Origin: Hygrocybe punicea
Taxonomy: Eukaryota; Basidiomycota; Agaricomycetes; Agaricales; Hygrophoraceae
DNA: 64,000 nucleotides
Assembly (NCBI GenBank): GCA_963556145.1
Contig: OY744473.1
Coordinates: forward strand, 2,356,001 to 2,420,000
Reading direction: 5' to 3'
Shown here piece by piece: positions 1 to 12,454 of this stretch. Every line of letters starts with the position of its first letter. The stretch's first letter is position 1. The notes beneath the pieces were generated by a model, which saw only the letters and a program-made list of their open reading frames with translations, was not told the origin of the DNA and did not search any database. A program made the position numbers and the translations under genes.

Positions 1-193
1 GATTGTGTGTGCGGCCGTTCCCCTCGCGCAGACTCGTCATTTCGGTTGGAAACGGGGTGCCGGAATCGATCACGGCCTGTGTGAACATCAGTCAGTGGTA
101 TCCGGGCGAAGGTGAACAAAAAATATCCAACTCACGGATTGCATGTGCGGGTCATGGTGGGGCTGTTGAAGTTGCCATCTGCTGAATAAGCCA

Positions 194-248
194 AAAGTGA
201 CTAGCAAAATCGCCTCGGGCATTGAGGCGATCTCTTGCTTGTCACTTT
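194..248. repeat. Long-stem hairpin 1
   Basis: A roughly 55 nt imperfect palindrome. Outer arms read AAAGTGAC and GTCACTTT, inner arms ATCGCCTC and GAGGCGAT, around a 7 nt loop. It is followed by an AT-rich stretch. A diverged second copy lies at 1695-1747, and both recur in the other repeat arm (22505-22559 and 21006-21058). Function unknown; it may be an old element terminus. Confidence 0.6.
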
Positions 249-1492
249 CTGTTACAAATATGGACATATCTATTTAATAAATATTTTCTTAATAATTAAT
301 TAATTCATTACCAAATGGACATTTTTGGTAGAGTATTTGATTTGTTTCTCACTCAATTCTCCATGGATTTTGAAGGTTATATGGGAAAGGTTATAGTACT
401 AAATGAAATGGAGGTGCTTGTCACCAGCACTAAGTGATTTGAGCCCAAATTCAGGCACTAGTGAGTTTACCCCACACATAGGCATTTGAATTTTCATGAG
501 ATATATATCATAGAAGTAGCTATTTCTAGGGCTTTTACTGATATATTCTGAGGGGATGACAGTATTTTGAATACGGTACAGGAACTGGTATACCTATTGA
601 TCAGAAATTACAAGTCATGTATGAGGTCACAGCACTCAGCTTTGCACACCTTATCCATGCATGTGACTTCCTGCTGCACCCTCTTTTCTTACGATCCTTA
701 TCACGTGATTGGACACTATTTTTATTTCGTGCACATGATTTCCTGCTGTGCATTCTTTCTTCATTATTATCCAGATTGTTTTCACAAATGTAAATGACTT
801 GCCGAAGAATGGCAAATATGGATGATGGTATATAGCTACATGGTGATAATACAACCCCTCTCATCTATTTGACGAACTCATGATGACATGATGAATGCAT
901 TGAACAACACAACATAACAAAACAGAAACGAATATAATGAAATGAAAAATTGAGTATGAAAAGATAAAGAAAAGGACGAACGACCATTAACCCTCCCGTT
1001 CCCAGCTAACCAGCAACCAAGACCCGCCCAAATAAAGACAAAGTGTTCACCCCAGAAAGAAAGAAGTCAATGTCAAGCATTGACTTCAGGCCCATCCATC
1101 CTCCAGAATAGTTCAACGCGTTGATTGTTTAGGGTAGAAACATTGGCACAAAAAGGCCAGTCACAGACTTTGCGCTCTGTATGCAATCATCAAATAAAAA
1201 TAATAATAAAGTGTAAATGAAAAATGTACTTAGAGGGAGGACAGAGGACCTGTTCATAGCATCGGATAGTTTTTTATTACAATTTATTGCACAGAGAAGC
1301 AGCAATAAAAAGGAGTAGACACCAGAAGACCATGGTGAAAGACTAGAGGAAAAGAAAAGACGGATCGTGAGAATTCAGGCATATGACCCCCAGCAAACAC
1401 GTGATAAGCACATGTTTCCTTACATAACCAGAATAAACGGTCTGAACCAAGTAGATATCAACGATCTTAAAGATCTATATATCAAGGAATGA

Positions 1493-1603
1493 TCAAATAC
1501 TACTCGTTACATGATGCAAGGACAACAACCCATTGCACATTGAGTGACAGCTATGTGGAAAGCTCTTTTTCAATCCACGTACTCATAGTGTATCCAATAA
1601 GAC
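1493..1603 (-). pseudogene. Decayed copy of the last exon of the 32447-35207 gene
   Basis: Read on the minus strand, this stretch aligns with the end of the gene at 32447-35207. It gives LIGYTMSTWIEKELST, a TAG stop, then LSLNVQWVVVLASCNE and a stop. The gene itself has LVGYTANTWVGKELSTQ followed by the same ending. About 110 bp are recognisable, interrupted by the TAG. An identical copy is at 21150-21260. I interpret it as gene sequence picked up by the element, or a remnant of a larger shared ancestor. Confidence 0.7.
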
Positions 1604-1694
1604 ATATAGTTTGTTACAAATATATTAATGATTAATAGTATAATACCTATGTGCACACCCCTGATGATCATGAGGATTAAAGTCAGAGTCGCTG

Positions 1695-1747
1695 AAGTGG
1701 TTAGCAAAATTGCCTCAGGCATTGCGATGATCTCCTGCTAGCCACTT
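1695..1747. repeat. Long-stem hairpin 2
   Basis: Diverged copy of the hairpin at 194-248, with arms AAGTGG and CCACTT, the same spacing and a similar AT-rich tail. The pair may mark the ends of an older insertion inside the repeat arm. Confidence 0.5.
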
Positions 1748-2902
1748 TCTTCTACAAATAGGGACTTATCTGTAATTTAATTAATTTCATTAAATGTCAA
1801 ATTATTTACAAAGTATTACAATATGGCTACAATGAAGGCAATGGATGGGAATGAGAGATAGTCGTGATAAGTGAATGATAAGAGAGTCAATAAAGGTCAA
1901 AGAAAGGATTGGAGAGGGGGAATGAGCAGAAGGGTGAAAAAGGGGCAGAACAGGCTAAGAGGGGTAAAGGAAGCAGTGGAGATGGTGACGAATGGGTGCT
2001 GGGACTACAGCGGGACTGAAAGAAGGCTGGGAGGGTGCTGAATAGGGTGGAAAGGCTGGGAGGAGCAGGTGACACCTGGGTGAGCACCCCATGGTCAATT
2101 CAGATCCAGGACAGCTAATAAAACAGAAAACTCATCTAGTATAGCAGGAGGTGGGTGCACCACATCCCCTGCTGCCCTCAGAAACCCTCCATGGCGCTCC
2201 AAAGCAGCCGGAATGTGCTTCTGTTGCTGGGGTTGCTGGTGACACTATTGCTAGACATCGGTGACCTTTTGGAGGCCAAAAAGTTTCCTGGAGAGAGTTA
2301 GGGGACAGTAGAGGAGGATGGGAAAGTTGTAGGGCAGTAGGTGTAGCAGGGGGCTGGCAGTAGAGTCTGAAATGGAGGGGGATGGGGCTGTTGACCAAGA
2401 GAAGGTTTTGGATTCATCTGAGCTCGAATGCTCTCAACATGGATTTCAAACTCCACTTGAATTTTAGCCACAACTCCGGGCCACCCTCACTTATTTGCAT
2501 TCTAGAGACTCAGATATCACATTTACCAGCTGCCTTAAGTGGACAAAAGTGTCCCAGACATACAATAGAATGTAGCTAGAAAGTACCATCTTTTACTTTG
2601 CCATATTACACCAGTTATTGTAGCTATACTCATATCTCTTGCAAAGAATAGCTCACAGGTAGCCCAAATTATACCAGATGCACTCCATAACTTTTTTCCA
2701 GCAGGATGGTCCCCATCACATACTCATTGTCAAATTTGGTGAAGATCCATGCAGTGTGCAAGTCAATAGAGGCTCTGGATTCTCGGATGAAACCAGTCAA
2801 AAGGGATTTAGAACTCAGTTGCTATATTTGGACACATTTTTCCCTCAGTCCCTGAGATGAATGAATGAATCACCTCAATGGCTGAAAACCGGGTTTATAA
2901 GA

Positions 2903-2933
2903 ACGAGTTTTCCATAAATGGAAGAACTCGTAA
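2903..2933 (-). repeat. Terminal hairpin of arm A
   Basis: ACGAGTT and AACTCGT arms with inner TTCCAT and ATGGAA around AA, then the terminal AA. The same hairpin occurs at 12121, 14071 (diverged), 19126-19156, 19820 and, in another sequence version, 57387-57418. Each time foreign sequence starts immediately outside it, and the outside base on the TTACGAG side is compatible with T. Confidence 0.8.
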
Positions 2934-4234
2934 CCAGCCACGGGATTTTGGGCAATAAGTCTGTATCTCTCATCATAGTCTCGCAAGTTTGGGGAAAACT
3001 CCTCTTTGGTGTCAGCAAAATATAAACATAGTGGATGCATGATATCTGCAGGTGAAAAGGTGATAAACCAAGATGGGGCCCCACAAAATGACATCAGTGC
3101 CCAGATTTCATTTCTCATATATTTCTTATTTGTCAATGATCCTTGTACATGACTTCCAACATGGTCAATGTCTTTGATCAGCTGGAAACAAAGCTTTTCT
3201 TCATCAGTGTCAGGTTTAACATGTTCACCATCTTCCATCTTTCTGGAGATGTAATTAAGAACACCAACATCAAGATCCATTAGTCTCTGGGATATCTGAT
3301 CAAATTTTGCTTTCTCAGCCAACAAGTAGACTCCAGTAGTTGCCTGCTTGATTTGTTCATGATTAAATGCAATTAATGGAAAGTGTGGGTCTCTCTGAAA
3401 GCGCTTGTCATAATACATCAACAAATGTCTTTTATGTGCAATATCAGACAGAGATCCTTGCTTTATATTATTTCCAATACCACCAAGTCCATATGGAAAC
3501 AGCCAAGGCATCATTTGTGGAAATAACTGTGGGTTGCCATAGATTGACTGTGGATCTTTGTCATATCCGATAGCAAGCACCATGCGGTTGCTCTTCAAAT
3601 GTTTCAAAGCAATAGCCTTTAATGCTTTGACACTCTTGGTTGAATATTCCTCACCAGTCAAGCCATGAACAACAAATGGACATTTGCCAGTTTCTGTTCC
3701 TTCTTCAGTTTCCATATCATGGACTGCAGTTGATTCTGGACTTTTGTTGGTGAATGACTGGCGGTAATCAACAACCACTGGTATATCATTTTCAGGATAT
3801 TGATTTAAATTCTCTTGCGATATTTCCAAGTCAAAGTAATCACAGTGATTTAACTTTAGCCAATTCAAAGCATTGGCTACTTTGTTTCTCCTAACAAGCA
3901 GAGGTGTTCTTTCAAAGTCAGACTTGGTGGGTTTGCATGGACCAGTGTAAATAAAGGCCAGAACTTCATCTAATTCATCAACTGGAGGTGGCAAAATATC
4001 ATATAGTTTGGGAACTGGATTTGCAAATGTAATTACATTGGCTCTCATCTTGTGCATGCCTGAAGAGACTCTGACAATGCATCTATTGTGTCTAACCCTT
4101 GCAATCATCAACTGTTCAGCATATGATAGATTTTGTAAAGCTACTGGCACATCACCAATCCACAGACCATTTGCAAGTGCATGAAGAGGTTGTTTTCCAT
4201 TTTTCAATGACTTGTGACATGATTTGCATATATT
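2934..4234 (-). pseudogene. Helitron copy 3, middle fragment
   Basis: Minus-strand reading frame matching the Helitron protein from the ICKSCHKSL zinc-binding stretch, through the segment with SDFERTPLLVRRNKV, to the start of the Helitron-like N domain (MPWLFPYGLGG, RHLLMYYDKRFQ). It stops at NPVAG, where the terminal hairpin of arm A begins. At the upstream end it is cut by the 3' LTR of copia copy 1. Its first codons continue exactly in frame from the fragment at 19157-19627 once one copy of the 5 bp duplication AATAT is removed. The two are therefore probably halves of one Helitron now lying inverted and 15 kb apart. Rep catalytic motifs and helicase are absent, so the fragment is inactive. 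Confidence 0.85.
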
Positions 4235-4461
4235 TATTGAAATAAACTGGTAGGAGGTCACTGTGAATACTAATATATTGTGTGATACAAAACTACACTA
4301 CTCACCTGGTAGGAGGTCACTGTGAATACTGAGGATACACAGTGAGCTCCCCACCAGGTTTGACCGCTTTGGGACAAATAGATACAAACAATCAGCCACA
4401 ATCTTCGAAATCTACTAAGTCCATATTCTCTTGTGGTAGAGTGACTCATCACAACCTAACA
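4235..4461 (-). repeat. 3' LTR of copia copy 1
   Basis: 227 bp, minus-strand 5'-TGTTAGG...TTTCAATA-3'. It carries an internal duplication of about 24 bp (AGTATTCACAGTGACCTCC) near its 3' end. The polypurine tract AAGAGGGAGTG lies just upstream at 4462-4472. Confidence 0.9.
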
Positions 4462-4482
4462 CTCCCTCTTGATCAGGCAACT

Positions 4483-7400
4483 CTACAAGTTTCTCAATCC
4501 CAACATTTCCACCATAGCAATCACCTTAGGCCGGCCAAGAGCTTTAGTCAAGATGTCTGCAGGCATATCATCTGTCCTGACATGCATCACATTAATGTTG
4601 CCCTTCTCCACTTCATCACGCAACCAGTAGAACCGCAGATCCAAGTGTTTCATGCGTCCATGATGCTCAGGATTCTTGGCAACAGATATTGCAGATTGGT
4701 TATCAATAAGAAGTGGTGAGGAGGTGGTGATGGTGTATCCCAGTTCAGTGAACAGATTCCGCAACCAAAGGATTTCCTGGCCAGCAGAGGTTGATGCAAC
4801 ATACTCTGCTTCTGTGGTTGACAGCGCAACAATCCCTTGAAGCTTGCTTGACCAGCTGATTGCACCAGTGCCCATCTTCACCACATAACCACTTGTGGAT
4901 CGTCCATTGTCAAGATTGCCACCATGGTCTGCATCGGTGTACGTGGTGAACAATTGAGTAGATGTGGGATCAGGTGCATAGGTAAGCTTGAGGTCGAGAG
5001 TGCCTTTGAGGTAGCGGAAGAGATGTTTCACTGCTTTCCAGTGGGTCATTCCAGGATTCTTGTTGAACCGGGCAAGTACACCAACAGCATAGGCAATGTC
5101 AGGACTCGTAGCAGTGGCAAGATACATCAATGCACCAACTGCTTGGAGGTATGGAACAGCACGCATCTCCTCAATGTCTTTGGAGGATGTAGGAGACATG
5201 TCATTGCTGAGTTTCAAGCCAGGATCCATGGGAGTGCTGAGTGAGTTGCAATCAGAGAGTCCAAAGCGTTCCAGCAGTGTGAGAATGTACTGGCGCTGAG
5301 AAAGTGACAGGGTGCGCTTGGATCTGTCTCTGATGATTTCAACACCCAACAGCCATGACGTGGGTCCCAGTTCTCGGAGCTTGAAGTGCAACTTGAGTTC
5401 TGCAATGACCTGATTGATTTTCTCTTTGGACTTGCAAGCAATGGTCATGTCATCAATAAAGACTGGAATGATAATGCGCATGTCCTCCTTGCCATAAATC
5501 CAGATGCTGTGTTCACAAACAATCCTCCTGAAGCCCATTGACTCCAACACTGCATTGAGCTTCTTGTGCCAGCACCTTCCAGCCTGTTTGAGCCCATAGA
5601 GTGACTTCTGCAAATGCCAGACCCAATCATTGCTCTTCTCAACAAATCCCTCTGGCTGGCGCATGTAGACTTCTTCTTCAAGGGTTCCATTGAGAAATGC
5701 AGATGAAATGTCTATACTCTCCAAATGGAGATCCTCAAGTGCAGCCAATGCAAGGATGGCGCGTAAAGCAGCCCATTTTGGAGTAGGAGCAAATGTTTCA
5801 GTGAAATCAAAGCCTGGGCGTTGCGAATATCCTTGGGCCACCAATCTCCCTTTGCGACGCTCAATAGATCCATCAGCATTCTTTTTGACTTTGAACACCC
5901 AGCGGCTGCCAATAGCTTTGCGGCCAGGTGGAAGCTGAACCAGATCAAAGGTGCCATTCTCAATCAAGGCCTGAATCTCATCTAGAGCAGCTTTGTGCCA
6001 GAGTTTCCTCTCCTCTTCTGGGCGAGACATTGCTTCAGCATAGGAGTTTGGCTCTCCATCATGATTGACTGTCTTGCATGCCCACTCAGAGGTATTGAAT
6101 GCATATTCAACTGCTTGATCCCAAGTCAAGTAGGCATGATGTTGGCCTTCTGTGACAAAAGCCAGACCTGCTCTGACAGCATCAGCATATTCCAGTTCAT
6201 CATCACTTTCATCTCTGGGCAGGAGATCGAGTTCATCATCACTGCTTGAGTCATGTACAGATGTAGTTGATGGAGTTGAAGTTGAAGCTGGAGCTGGAGC
6301 TGGCGCTGGATTTACAGGAGGCATAAGCAAGGGATCAGGAGTGGGTGTAGCTGAAGATGGGGGAGGAGTTTGAGGTAGGGGCACAGGCTGAGTGAAGTAC
6401 TTTCTCTCTAGTGCAGATTCATTGAGGGAGCCTTGAGGACGACTGGACCTGGGGGGATTCGTGCGTTTGGGAGGTGGAAGAACAGGTGCTGGATTGCGAA
6501 CAGGACCTACTGGAGGAGCAGCAGGAAGTGGAACACCAGGTGCAGGATCATTTTCAGCAGCAGGAGCAGGTGCTTCATCACCATTGCCATCATCTCCCTC
6601 TGGATGGAGCACCACTCCAGGATGTTTGGGAGGAGCCTCCACAACAGGTGGCTCAGAGACAAGGTTAATGGCAGTGGGAGAGTTCCCAGGGAAACACCGC
6701 TCATCAAATACTGCATGGCTACTGATTATAATCCGCTTTTCTACTGGGTCCCAGAATTTCCATGCTTTGACACCTTCTGGATAGCCAACAAAGATACACT
6801 TCTTTGAGTGTGGTTGCAGTGCTTTCCTCTTTTCCTTGCGAACCAGCACATATGCCAAGCAACCAAACACTCGAAAGTAAGAAATGTCAGGCCGTTTACG
6901 TTTCCAGACATAGTAGGGTGTCTCTCCATCCAATGCAGAGGTAGGTGTCCTATTGCTGGTGTGCACAAAGGCTGCCACAGCTAGCTTCCAGAAGGAGGGA
7001 GGGAGTTTTGCCTGAACCAGGAGTGCAGTAGCGCCACCAGCTACATCACGATTGGCACGTTCTGCAACTCCATTCTGATGGGGTTCATTTGGTTCAGTGT
7101 GTTGGCATTTGATTCCCTCACTGGCACAGAAGTCAACATATTCATGGCCAATGTATTCACCTCCTTTGTCATCCCTGGTAGACCGGATTCTCCTGCCAGT
7201 CTGGTTCTCTGCATCTGCCTTGAACAGCTTGAATGAAGCCAATGCATCACTCTTTTTCTTCAGGAAAGCAACAGTTTTCCAGCGTGACTTGTCATCAATG
7301 AACAGTTCCCAATAGCGATAGCCCTCTGCTGTTTGCACAGGCAGTGGGCCCTTCAGATCCATGTGGATGAGATCAAGAATCTGAGTGCGACGAGTGGCTG

Positions 7401-8917
7401 TTTTGGGAATGTCATGACGGTGTTGCTTTCCAAAGATGCATGGTTCACAGATGGGATCAGGAGTAGACTGAGACTTGATCACCATCCCTGTGACGAGCTT
7501 GTTCTTGCGCATGAGTTCCACATCAGCAAAATTGAGATGGGAACAACGATGATGCCAGAGAGTGAGATCCAGGGGACAAGTGCTAACTGCATGAGCAGAC
7601 TGAGACTGGGGCACAATGACTTTGCCGTCCAAGTACCCGACGTTGTGAATGTCAACAGTGGCAGTAAAACGAAGTTGGTTCTGCTGATGGAACAGAACCC
7701 TGTCATCCTCAATGGCTATTTTGAAGCCTTTCTGACGTGTGAGGTGAAACAGAGAGAGTAGATTACTGCCAAGATCAGGTACATGAAGGACGTCATGGAA
7801 TACAACAGGATACAGGGGTATACTCCTAGCGACTGGTTGAAACTCAACAGATCTCATCCCAGCCGAGTAGATGATTGAATCATTGGCAAGGCGAATTGGG
7901 ACAATGTGAGGGGAATAGGAGCGAAACCAGTGTCGGTGGGGTGTCATATGTGATGTGGCACCTGTATCCGGGTTCCAGTCAGTGCATGCTCGAGATTGCA
8001 GCCAATTGCTGCGGTGAGAAGGAGGAAGATAACTTGCATTGCCTGCAAACTCAACAACAGCAATATTGCTGGCTTGCACAGGAGCGCTCTCAGGAATGTC
8101 TTGGGAGGCCTCCTTTGCATTTTGTCTGCGCTTCCAAGCCCGTTGGTTTCCCTGACCCTGCTTGTTGCCACCCTGCTTTTTGGCCTCAGCTGAGGCTTTC
8201 TGCTTCAATGAGCAGTCCCTCTCAACATGGCCTTCTTTTCCACAGAAATAGCAGGTGACTTTTGTAGCGAATGAGGCAAGGTGGGATGATGAACCAAGGG
8301 TGCGCGCAAGACGTTGGCTTTCTTCGTTTTGGAATGCGGATTTGAGTTTGTCGAGGTCAAGAGTGTCGAGGAGGAGTAGAGATGATGCGAAGTTATCGAA
8401 TTCGGAGGGGAGAGTGAGGATGAGACTCATGGAAAGGAGTTCTTTGTCGAGGTCGTCAAGGGTGAATCCAGGTGGACGCAGGGCTTGAATGTCCTGCATG
8501 GCCTTGTCAGCACGAGCCATGAGCTCAGTGAGCATCTCGTTGTCGTCCTTGCGAGTGCTGAACAGGATTTTGTAGGCGTTGAAACGAGCGCCTGGCCGTT
8601 TTTGGAGGTGGACTGCCTCCAAGGCCTTCCACATCGCAACAGGATTCCCCTTTGAGGCTTTTATGCACTTTCTGGTTGTCCTCCAGTGCAAGCCAAATCT
8701 CCCCACTAGCTTTTGCAGCTTTCCTCTTCAACTCACCAAGCTCTTTCTTCTCAGCAGCAGTAGGATGTGCAGCATCAGCTGGCATGGGCTGGGGCGTAGA
8801 ACCATCAACGTATTCCCAAAGCTCCTTGGTGGCTAAATAAGCCTCCATGTTGTCAGACCACTGACCCCAATTGGAGCTGGAGAGAGCGGGGAATGTACGT
8901 TTAGTGTCAGAAGACAT
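4483..8917 (-). pseudogene. copia gag-pol polyprotein, frameshifted
   Basis: Encodes the same polyprotein as copy 2: gag, a CX2CX4HX4C knuckle, aspartic protease, integrase, reverse transcriptase and RNase H. A 2 bp deletion near 8660, compared with copy 2 (TTTTATGCAC against TTTTACGTGCAC), breaks the frame about 85 codons after the ATG at 8915-8917. The remaining frame 4483-8706 is open. Further substitutions include Cys for Gly just after the RT FIDDM box and Ser for Arg before PDIAY. This copy could still act as a template for proteins supplied by an intact copy, but it cannot make full-length polyprotein itself. Confidence 0.9.
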
Positions 8918-9667
8918 GATGGTGCTCAATATACGACTCTAGTTAGATGTGGGGGGTGTGGTAGGAAGTGAAGCTGGAAACAGTCTCCTTAAAGCAGAGA
9001 GATTACCAGTCTGTTCTCAATCAGACGAAATCGGCTCAGGACAGCAGTAGTTGAAAATGGAGAGTCTTCAGAGCAAAATCTGAAGGGGAGGCAACTGAAT
9101 ACCCACCAGCCCAATCTCCCTACGTGCTGTATCACAATGAGAGGTGCAGTAGCAACTGGGGTAACACTCCAGAGGAGGCCCAGGGAAGTAGCACTTCACT
9201 ATGACTTGGCCTTGTTCTAGTCCTTTCTCAACAGACCAATAACCACTCCCAACAGGTAGAACTGTCAGACAAGATGGATGCACACCCCACACACCTATTT
9301 GAGATGAAATCAAGCCTAACCCAAGCCCAAAAAGTGGCCTACAATGACCTCACACAACCACAGTAGCCCAAAACCCAAATAGACTCAGAAACAGCAATAA
9401 ACTGTTCTGAAGTTACTAACACAGGCGAAGTAAATCGACTCCGGACGACGAAGCGCTAAGACGAGGACGTTGTACTGTTGCTAGGGCAAAGTATACGTGC
9501 CGAAGCGAGTGCTGACAACGATTCGAGTCGGTCCGATGGGCAGTTGTCGAAAACAGGGGTCGATCTCGGGAACGGCGAGGTTTTAGCATACGATAGTTGT
9601 TCCCAATCGATTCGGCGTAGTAACAAATGGTTTGGGCGAAGGGGGGGCGGTTATTCCTTAAGCTAGA

Positions 9668-9684
9668 GCGCAGGGCTCATAACC
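9668..9684 (-). other. Primer-binding site, half initiator-tRNA type
   Basis: Minus strand GGTTATGAGCCCTGCGC directly follows the 5' LTR. It is complementary to the anticodon stem-loop of initiator tRNA-Met, which contains the CAT anticodon, rather than to the tRNA 3' end. Priming from a tRNA half molecule is known for Drosophila copia and for yeast Ty5. Confidence 0.75.
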
Positions 9685-9910
9685 TATTTAAATAAACTGG
9701 TAGGAGGTCACTGTGAATACTAATATATTGTGTGATACAAAACTACACTACTCACCTGGTAGGAGGTCACTGTGAATACTGAGGATACACAGTGAGCTCC
9801 CACCAGGTTTGACCGCTTTGGGACAAATAGATACAAACAATCAGCCACAATCTTCGAAATCTACTAAGTCCATACTCTCTTGTGGTAGAGTGACTCATCA
9901 CAACCTAACA
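9685..9910 (-). repeat. 5' LTR of copia copy 1
   Basis: 226 bp. It differs from the 3' LTR by a 1 bp deletion in the GCTCCC(C)ACC stretch and a few substitutions, which suggests a fairly recent insertion. Confidence 0.9.
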
Positions 9911-12120
9911 AATATCTATTTATCGTCTTGCTGTGTCCCAAGACAGGGTGTTATACTATTATCCTGACACACCCCAGGATAGGACACAAATATCTATTTA
10001 TCGTCTTGCTGTGTCCCAAGACAGGGTGTTATACTATCGTCCTGACACACCCCAGGATAGGACACAAATATCTATTTATCGTCTTGCTGTGTCCCAAGAC
10101 AGGGTGTTATACTATCGTCCTGAAACACCCCAGGATAGGACACAAATATTTTCTGATCATCTTGTTCATCTGTCCCAAGACTGGGTGTTATATCATTGTC
10201 CTGATACACCCCAGGATATGGTGCTTTTTTATCATCCTGTTTATGCACCGCAGAACTTGAGTGTAAAAACACAATCATCTTATCATCTTGCTCATGTGTC
10301 CCATAACATGCTCTTGAATTATCAACCCGATGCACTCCAGGATATGGTGCTCTTTTATCATTCTGTTCATGCACTGCAGAACCTGAGTTTAACGACACAA
10401 ATATCTCCTTATCATTTTGCTCATGTGTCCCAAGACAGGCTATTCAATTATCAAGCTAATGCATGCCAGGATATAGTGTTTTTCTATCATTCTATATATA
10501 GGTCTGCACCACAGAAATTGATTTCAAGGACACAGACAATGTGTGATTATCTTGCTCATCATGTGCCCCACAGGAGAATATTAAACAATAGTGGAGATTA
10601 TCATTTTTCTCATGATATCTCTCATATAACAGAAGAAACAGTACAATGTCTTCCTGACCTAGATCACCTTTGTTCAAACCATTGGATTTTAAAGCCCAAC
10701 AAAGAACTACCATTTATTATTGAATTCTATGTACGACTTCTTCTATATGTCAATGCATCCATGCATGACTCATTATTTGTGCATGAAATACTTCCCCGGA
10801 AGTGTCAAAGAATACATCTAAAGCTGCTACAAAACATGTATGTAGCACATGACTTTGCAGTATATATGCAAAAATATCAAACATTAATGATATATAGTTT
10901 ATTGTTTATCTTTCAAGTATTTCTGGTATATTATTCACAATATTTTATAGGTCTTAATGTCATATGTACCACTGCTTTGAAACATGAATCTGCATCAGAT
11001 AATAAATATTGCTCTAATGATAATACCAAGGAGAACGATACAAATATGCATAATATTGTTGGTGGTGGATCAAAGTTGTTCATATTTAATGAGCTGTCTC
11101 CTTATTTATCAAATTCCATAAGATATCCTACTCATGTGAAATTCAAATTCAGAGAATATATAAAACAATCAGATACAAGAACTGATACATTAAATACATT
11201 AACATGTTTTGTGCCATGGGATGTGTTATTACCACAATTAACAACAGATCAACTAAAGTCCATTGCAGCAGCTCATAATATTGTCACATATGCTAGATCT
11301 CATAAGGCAGATATTCAAACTTCAATCAAGAGCCATATATGTGCAAGTTGTGCTCAATATCTACCTGTATTTGATGTCATAGATATTGAAGTTTTAAATA
11401 AGGAATCAAAGGCATCTAATGCAAGAGCAGTGAAACGATATCAAAGCCAAAATATAGAATACAAAGTAAAAAATATGCAATCAGTAACAAGATATCAACA
11501 AACAAAAGGTGTAGAATACAAAGTAAACAACTCACATTCTGTGACAAAATACCAACAAAAAAAAGGTGTAGAATATAAATTAAATCATGCAAAGTCAGAA
11601 CAGAAATACAAAAATAAACACAAAAACATATTTCCACCCCCACCTCTCACAGCTGCTCTACAACATACAATTATAGCTAACGCATGTCAAGATATGTCAC
11701 CTGATCAGATATCAGAATCAGGATGTGCGATATGTGGTCAATTGACTTCAATTAAAGATTTATTAAAGCTCTCTAATGTCAACGCAGACTTGAAGATATT
11801 AAGAAACCCAGATGTGACACAAGCAGAGCGGTTGACTGCTGAAGATCCCATCAAAGGCTTGGATGGCCCTGTCTTAATTAAACAGCTGCACAATATATGC
11901 ATAAGTTGCCATAAATCTTTGACAAAAAACAAAGTCCCATTGTTGTCATTAGCAAATGGAAAATGGTTAGGAGATGTTCCAGTACAGTTGATGGATTTAT
12001 CATTTGCAGAACAGTTGCTGGTTGCAAGAGTACGACACAATCGTTGCATTGTAAGAGTGTCTTCAGGGATGCATAAAATGAGAGCAAATGCAATCACTTT
12101 TGCTAATCCTATTCCTAAAG
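9911..12120 (+). pseudogene. Helitron copy 4, N-terminal fragment
   Basis: An open frame nearly identical to the N-terminal third of the Helitron at 35742-44117. It starts with 75 bp (25 aa) tandem repeats containing SQDRVLYYRPDTPQDRTQI, followed by degenerate versions, a short basic repeat region (SVTRYQQ and similar) and two CxxC-type zinc-binding stretches (CAICG, CISCHK). It has one repeat unit more than copy 1. It is cut at NPIPK, where the terminal hairpin of the next element starts at 12121. Its left edge is the copia LTR. No Rep or helicase domain remains. Confidence 0.88.
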
Positions 12121-12454
12121 TTACGAGTTCTTCCATTTATGGAAGACTCGTTCTTATGAGTCCAGGATATATGGCAGTTCGTCAGTAATTAATTAATTAA
12201 TTGATTAATTAATGTTTGAAATCAACCATAGAGCCAAATTTTGCATTTCTGACCCATTTTTTTTGGAAAAATTCAGGAATAAACTAGATTTTTGAAATTT
12301 CATCCTCAAATATTTTCATGAATATAGGATTTATTTTGAGGTTGTAAAAAATCAAAAACCTCTCCAAAGGAGCAGAAAAAAAATTTGTATGACGCGGAAT
12401 TTGATCCAAAAAGGAAATTGTCACAGTCAGTCACAGAGTCTTTCTCAGTATTCC

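Larger units (their letters stand above)
1..2933 (-). mobile_element. Non-autonomous Helentron-like element, inverted-repeat arm A
   Basis: This segment is the reverse complement of 19820-22752; paired positions sum to 22753, and every open frame compared has an identical counterpart. It holds one partial 147 bp GC-rich satellite unit at its left edge, two long-stem hairpins, a decayed gene fragment, a CT-rich stretch (about 1880-2100) and a terminal hairpin at 2903-2931. It ends abruptly at 2933, where a Helitron fragment starts. It has no transposase of its own. The left end lies outside the window. I infer a non-autonomous transposon mobilised by the Helitrons of this window. Confidence 0.65.
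4235..9910 (-). mobile_element. Ty1/copia-type LTR retrotransposon, copy 1
   Basis: A complete structure on the minus strand: 5' LTR 9685-9910, PBS 9668-9684, gag-pol 4483-8917, a purine-rich tract next to the 3' LTR, and 3' LTR 4235-4461. It is nearly identical to copy 2 at 48623-54301 but carries a coding frameshift. The flanking pentamers are ATATT on the left and AATAT on the right. These are reverse complements rather than a direct duplication, and the two flanks come from different Helitron copies. I infer that the element is a recombination junction. Confidence 0.92.

Noticed and set aside
1887..2398. Pro/Ser/Leu-rich minus-strand frames
   Set aside because: Composition follows a CT-rich stretch; the same frames recur unchanged in the other arm only because the DNA is duplicated.
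2899..2935. Canonical Helitron 3' end (hairpin plus CTRR)
   Set aside because: The hairpin is followed by TAA and not CTRR, and relative to the Helitron gene orientation this end lies on the N-terminal side.
9668..9684. Partial tRNA gene resembling initiator tRNA-Met
   Set aside because: Only 17 nt match, located exactly at the retroelement primer-binding position in both copies.
4235..9910. Reading copia copy 1 as a simple insertion with a 5 bp target duplication
   Set aside because: The flanking pentamers are reverse complements and the flanks belong to different Helitron copies in different orientation.
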